From positions 1-14,757 of the forward strand of contig CAIPUQ010000386.1 of NCBI GenBank assembly GCA_903868295.1: a stretch of 14,757 nt of DNA, read 5' to 3'. How positions within the stretch are numbered: the first letter of the stretch is position 1; the number at the start of each line of letters is the position of its first letter. Below the pieces are notes generated by a model, which did not search any database, was not told the origin of the DNA, and saw nothing but the letters and a program-made list of their open reading frames with translations. Positions 13,645-14,757 of the stretch are shown here, piece by piece. Source of the DNA: an uncultured Roseiflexaceae bacterium (GTDB taxonomy: Bacteria; Chloroflexota; Chloroflexia; Chloroflexales; Roseiflexaceae). A program made the translations under genes and the position numbers.

Positions 13645-14757
13645 TTACACCGTGCCATCGACTGCCGCCTGCAGCGCATACGCAATCTGTGCAGGGGCGC
13701 CTGTGCAGGCAGGCATGCCGAGGAAGTGCGCATCCCAGAGGTATGTCTGGAGCGCGTCGAGCGCACGTCCGATCGCCGGTCCCGGCTGCATCCCAGCCGC
13801 TACCAAATCGGCACCGCGGATACACAGTGGCGCATCTGCCTGCACCGCTGCATTGCGTACCAGCAGGGCAGCCAGATCGGGCTCGAGAATTGCGACGGCC
13901 GCCAACACGGCACCGTCGAATCCCGCGAACGCACGGATCGCGAGGCTGGGCCGCTGCGTCAGCCAACGCCGCCAGCGTGGCCGCAGCGCACGCAGCGCAG
14001 ACAGGTCACGCAACCCCACAGGCAACTCGCTCCAGGTTGTCAACACGGCCTGTAGCGTTGCTGTGGGCATGCGCCACAGCAGTGCGATGAAGCGCAGGTC
14101 AGGGGCAATGCGCACCAGCAGGGCAGCGTCTTGGCGGACAAGGCGTGCACCAGGCAGAACGGCAGCCAACACGCCCCAGCGCTGCAGCAACAGCATGGGT
14201 TTGGCCGGGTCTGCCTCGGCCATTGTGCGCTGTAGCTCGGTCAGCCAGCGAAAGCGCGAGACCGCCGCACACACATCCGCCGCCAACGCCCAGCGGATTA
14301 GCCCGCGCAGATGCGCATCCATCTGCAATTCGAGGCGGGCGGCGATGCGCGCCAAGCGCACCAGGCGCGTCGGATCTTCGAAGAAGCTCAGCGGATGGAC
14401 TAAGCGCGCCCGGCGCGCCTGCAAATCCCCCCAACCACCATACGGGTCGACGACGGTCAGCGCACCATGTGCCTGCATCACAATCGCCATTGCATTGACG
14501 GTCAGGTCGCGCCGTGCCAAGTCGGCGCGGATGTCGTCGACTGGTGTCACGGTCGGCAACACCCCTATCGTTGCGTATGTCTCGTGGCGCGCCCCGACGA
14601 TATCGTAGACGTCCATAGCAACCGTGGCTTGGAGGGCAACGGGGAAGGTGAGGGTGGCAGTCGCAAATGGGCTGCGTTGGAGTATCGTTGCACCGGTGGC
14701 AGTCACTATTGCATCAATTACCGCGTCGAATGGCCCGACGACGCAGACGTCCAGATC
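13645..14757 (-). CDS. CCA-adding-type tRNA nucleotidyltransferase / poly(A) polymerase family (N-terminus beyond the window)
   Basis: The first in-window codons read DLDVCVVG, the DxD metal-binding motif of class II nucleotidyltransferases. The gene therefore begins just to the right of the window and the GGxVRD motif is missing from view; 370 residues are visible. Further family motifs follow: the second acidic strand MDVYDIVGARHETY, LARRDLTVNAMAI (the RRD sugar/base motif), VDPYGGWGDLQARRARLV, and FFEDPTRLVRLARIAARL (the neck motif). The C-terminal half is helical and very rich in Ala, Leu and Arg. These enzymes add or repair the 3' CCA end of tRNAs. The class cannot be split into CCA-adding, A-adding or poly(A) polymerase by eye. 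The GTG at 14706 seen inside is not the true start. It ends 61 bases upstream of the -35 of rplI. Confidence 0.9.
   Translation of the reverse strand, partial: DLDVCVVGPFDAVIDAIVTATGATILQRSPFATATLTFPVALQATVAMDVYDIVGARHETYATIGVLPTVTPVDDIRADLARRDLTVNAMAIVMQAHGALTVVDPYGGWGDLQARRARLVHPLSFFEDPTRLVRLARIAARLELQMDAHLRGLIRWALAADVCAAVSRFRWLTELQRTMAEADPAKPMLLLQRWGVLAAVLPGARLVRQDAALLVRIAPDLRFIALLWRMPTATLQAVLTTWSELPVGLRDLSALRALRPRWRRWLTQRPSLAIRAFAGFDGAVLAAVAILEPDLAALLVRNAAVQADAPLCIRGADLVAAGMQPGPAIGRALDALQTYLWDAHFLGMPACTGAPAQIAYALQAAVDGTV

Noticed and set aside
13493..13966. Minus-strand open frame covering the rplI leader and the 3' end of the nucleotidyltransferase gene
   Set aside because: It is in another frame from the nucleotidyltransferase, covers the rplI promoter, and has Cys/Arg-rich composition with no domain.
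13652..14608. Plus-strand open frame (318 codons) opposite the tRNA nucleotidyltransferase gene
   Set aside because: Its composition is Ala/Arg/Ser-rich, as expected from the complement of a GC-rich gene, whereas the minus strand shows RRD and other catalytic motifs.
1..14757. Defence system, mobile element or CRISPR array
   Set aside because: I looked for transposases, integrases, spaced direct repeats and toxin-antitoxin pairs and saw none. The AAA+ protein resembling IstB has no transposase beside it.

Overview
The window is a compact, gene-dense, moderately GC-rich piece of bacterial chromosome made almost entirely of core genes. The combination of a cdaA-ybbR pair, a DnaD-domain protein next to a DnaC/DnaI-type loader and dnaB, an mreBCD-mrdA cluster, an N-terminal-TM MreC, and a lone rplI-dnaB linkage suggests a Chloroflexota-type (or, less likely, Firmicutes-like) bacterium. 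The phylum is inferred from gene content and protein style, not from a marker search. I found no phage, IS, CRISPR, tRNA or rRNA, and no stretch over 300 bases without a gene.

Layout. Left edge, minus strand: a 44-residue single-helix membrane protein (327-461), stop/start-overlapped with a metallophosphoesterase that runs off the window (1-330). Diverging from them, plus strand: a GT-B glycosyltransferase (611-2008), the only clear plus-strand gene. It converges on a long minus-strand morphogenesis cluster read gatC - mreB - mreC - mreD - mrdA (7678 down to 2017). A 14-bp hairpin holds the stop codons of both the glycosyltransferase and mrdA. Upstream lies cdaA-ybbR (10065 down to 7757), the membrane di-adenylate cyclase and its regulator, with a clear sigma70-type promoter. 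Before that comes a replication block: rplI - dnaB - DnaD-like - DnaC-like loader (13474 down to 10190), starting at a good promoter and closing with a terminator. A strong hairpin plus T-rich tract sits between rplI and dnaB. The right edge holds a CCA-adding-type tRNA nucleotidyltransferase, cut at its N-terminus.

How the genes fit together. MreB/C/D and the SEDS-partner-type transpeptidase PBP2 form the elongasome core that directs lateral wall synthesis. CdaA/YbbR make and tune c-di-AMP, which in other bacteria couples turgor and wall homeostasis, so the centre of the window is a cell-envelope neighbourhood. DnaB, a DnaD-type protein and a DnaC/DnaI-type ATPase form a helicase-loading unit. 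rplI, gatC and cca serve translation.

Most noteworthy: a CdaA whose catalytic DGA motif reads DMA; a 901-residue PBP2 with an apparent internal duplication in its N-terminal region and an extra cysteine-containing insertion; the small membrane protein; and several regulatory palindromes and terminators. I see no convincing wholly new multi-gene system.
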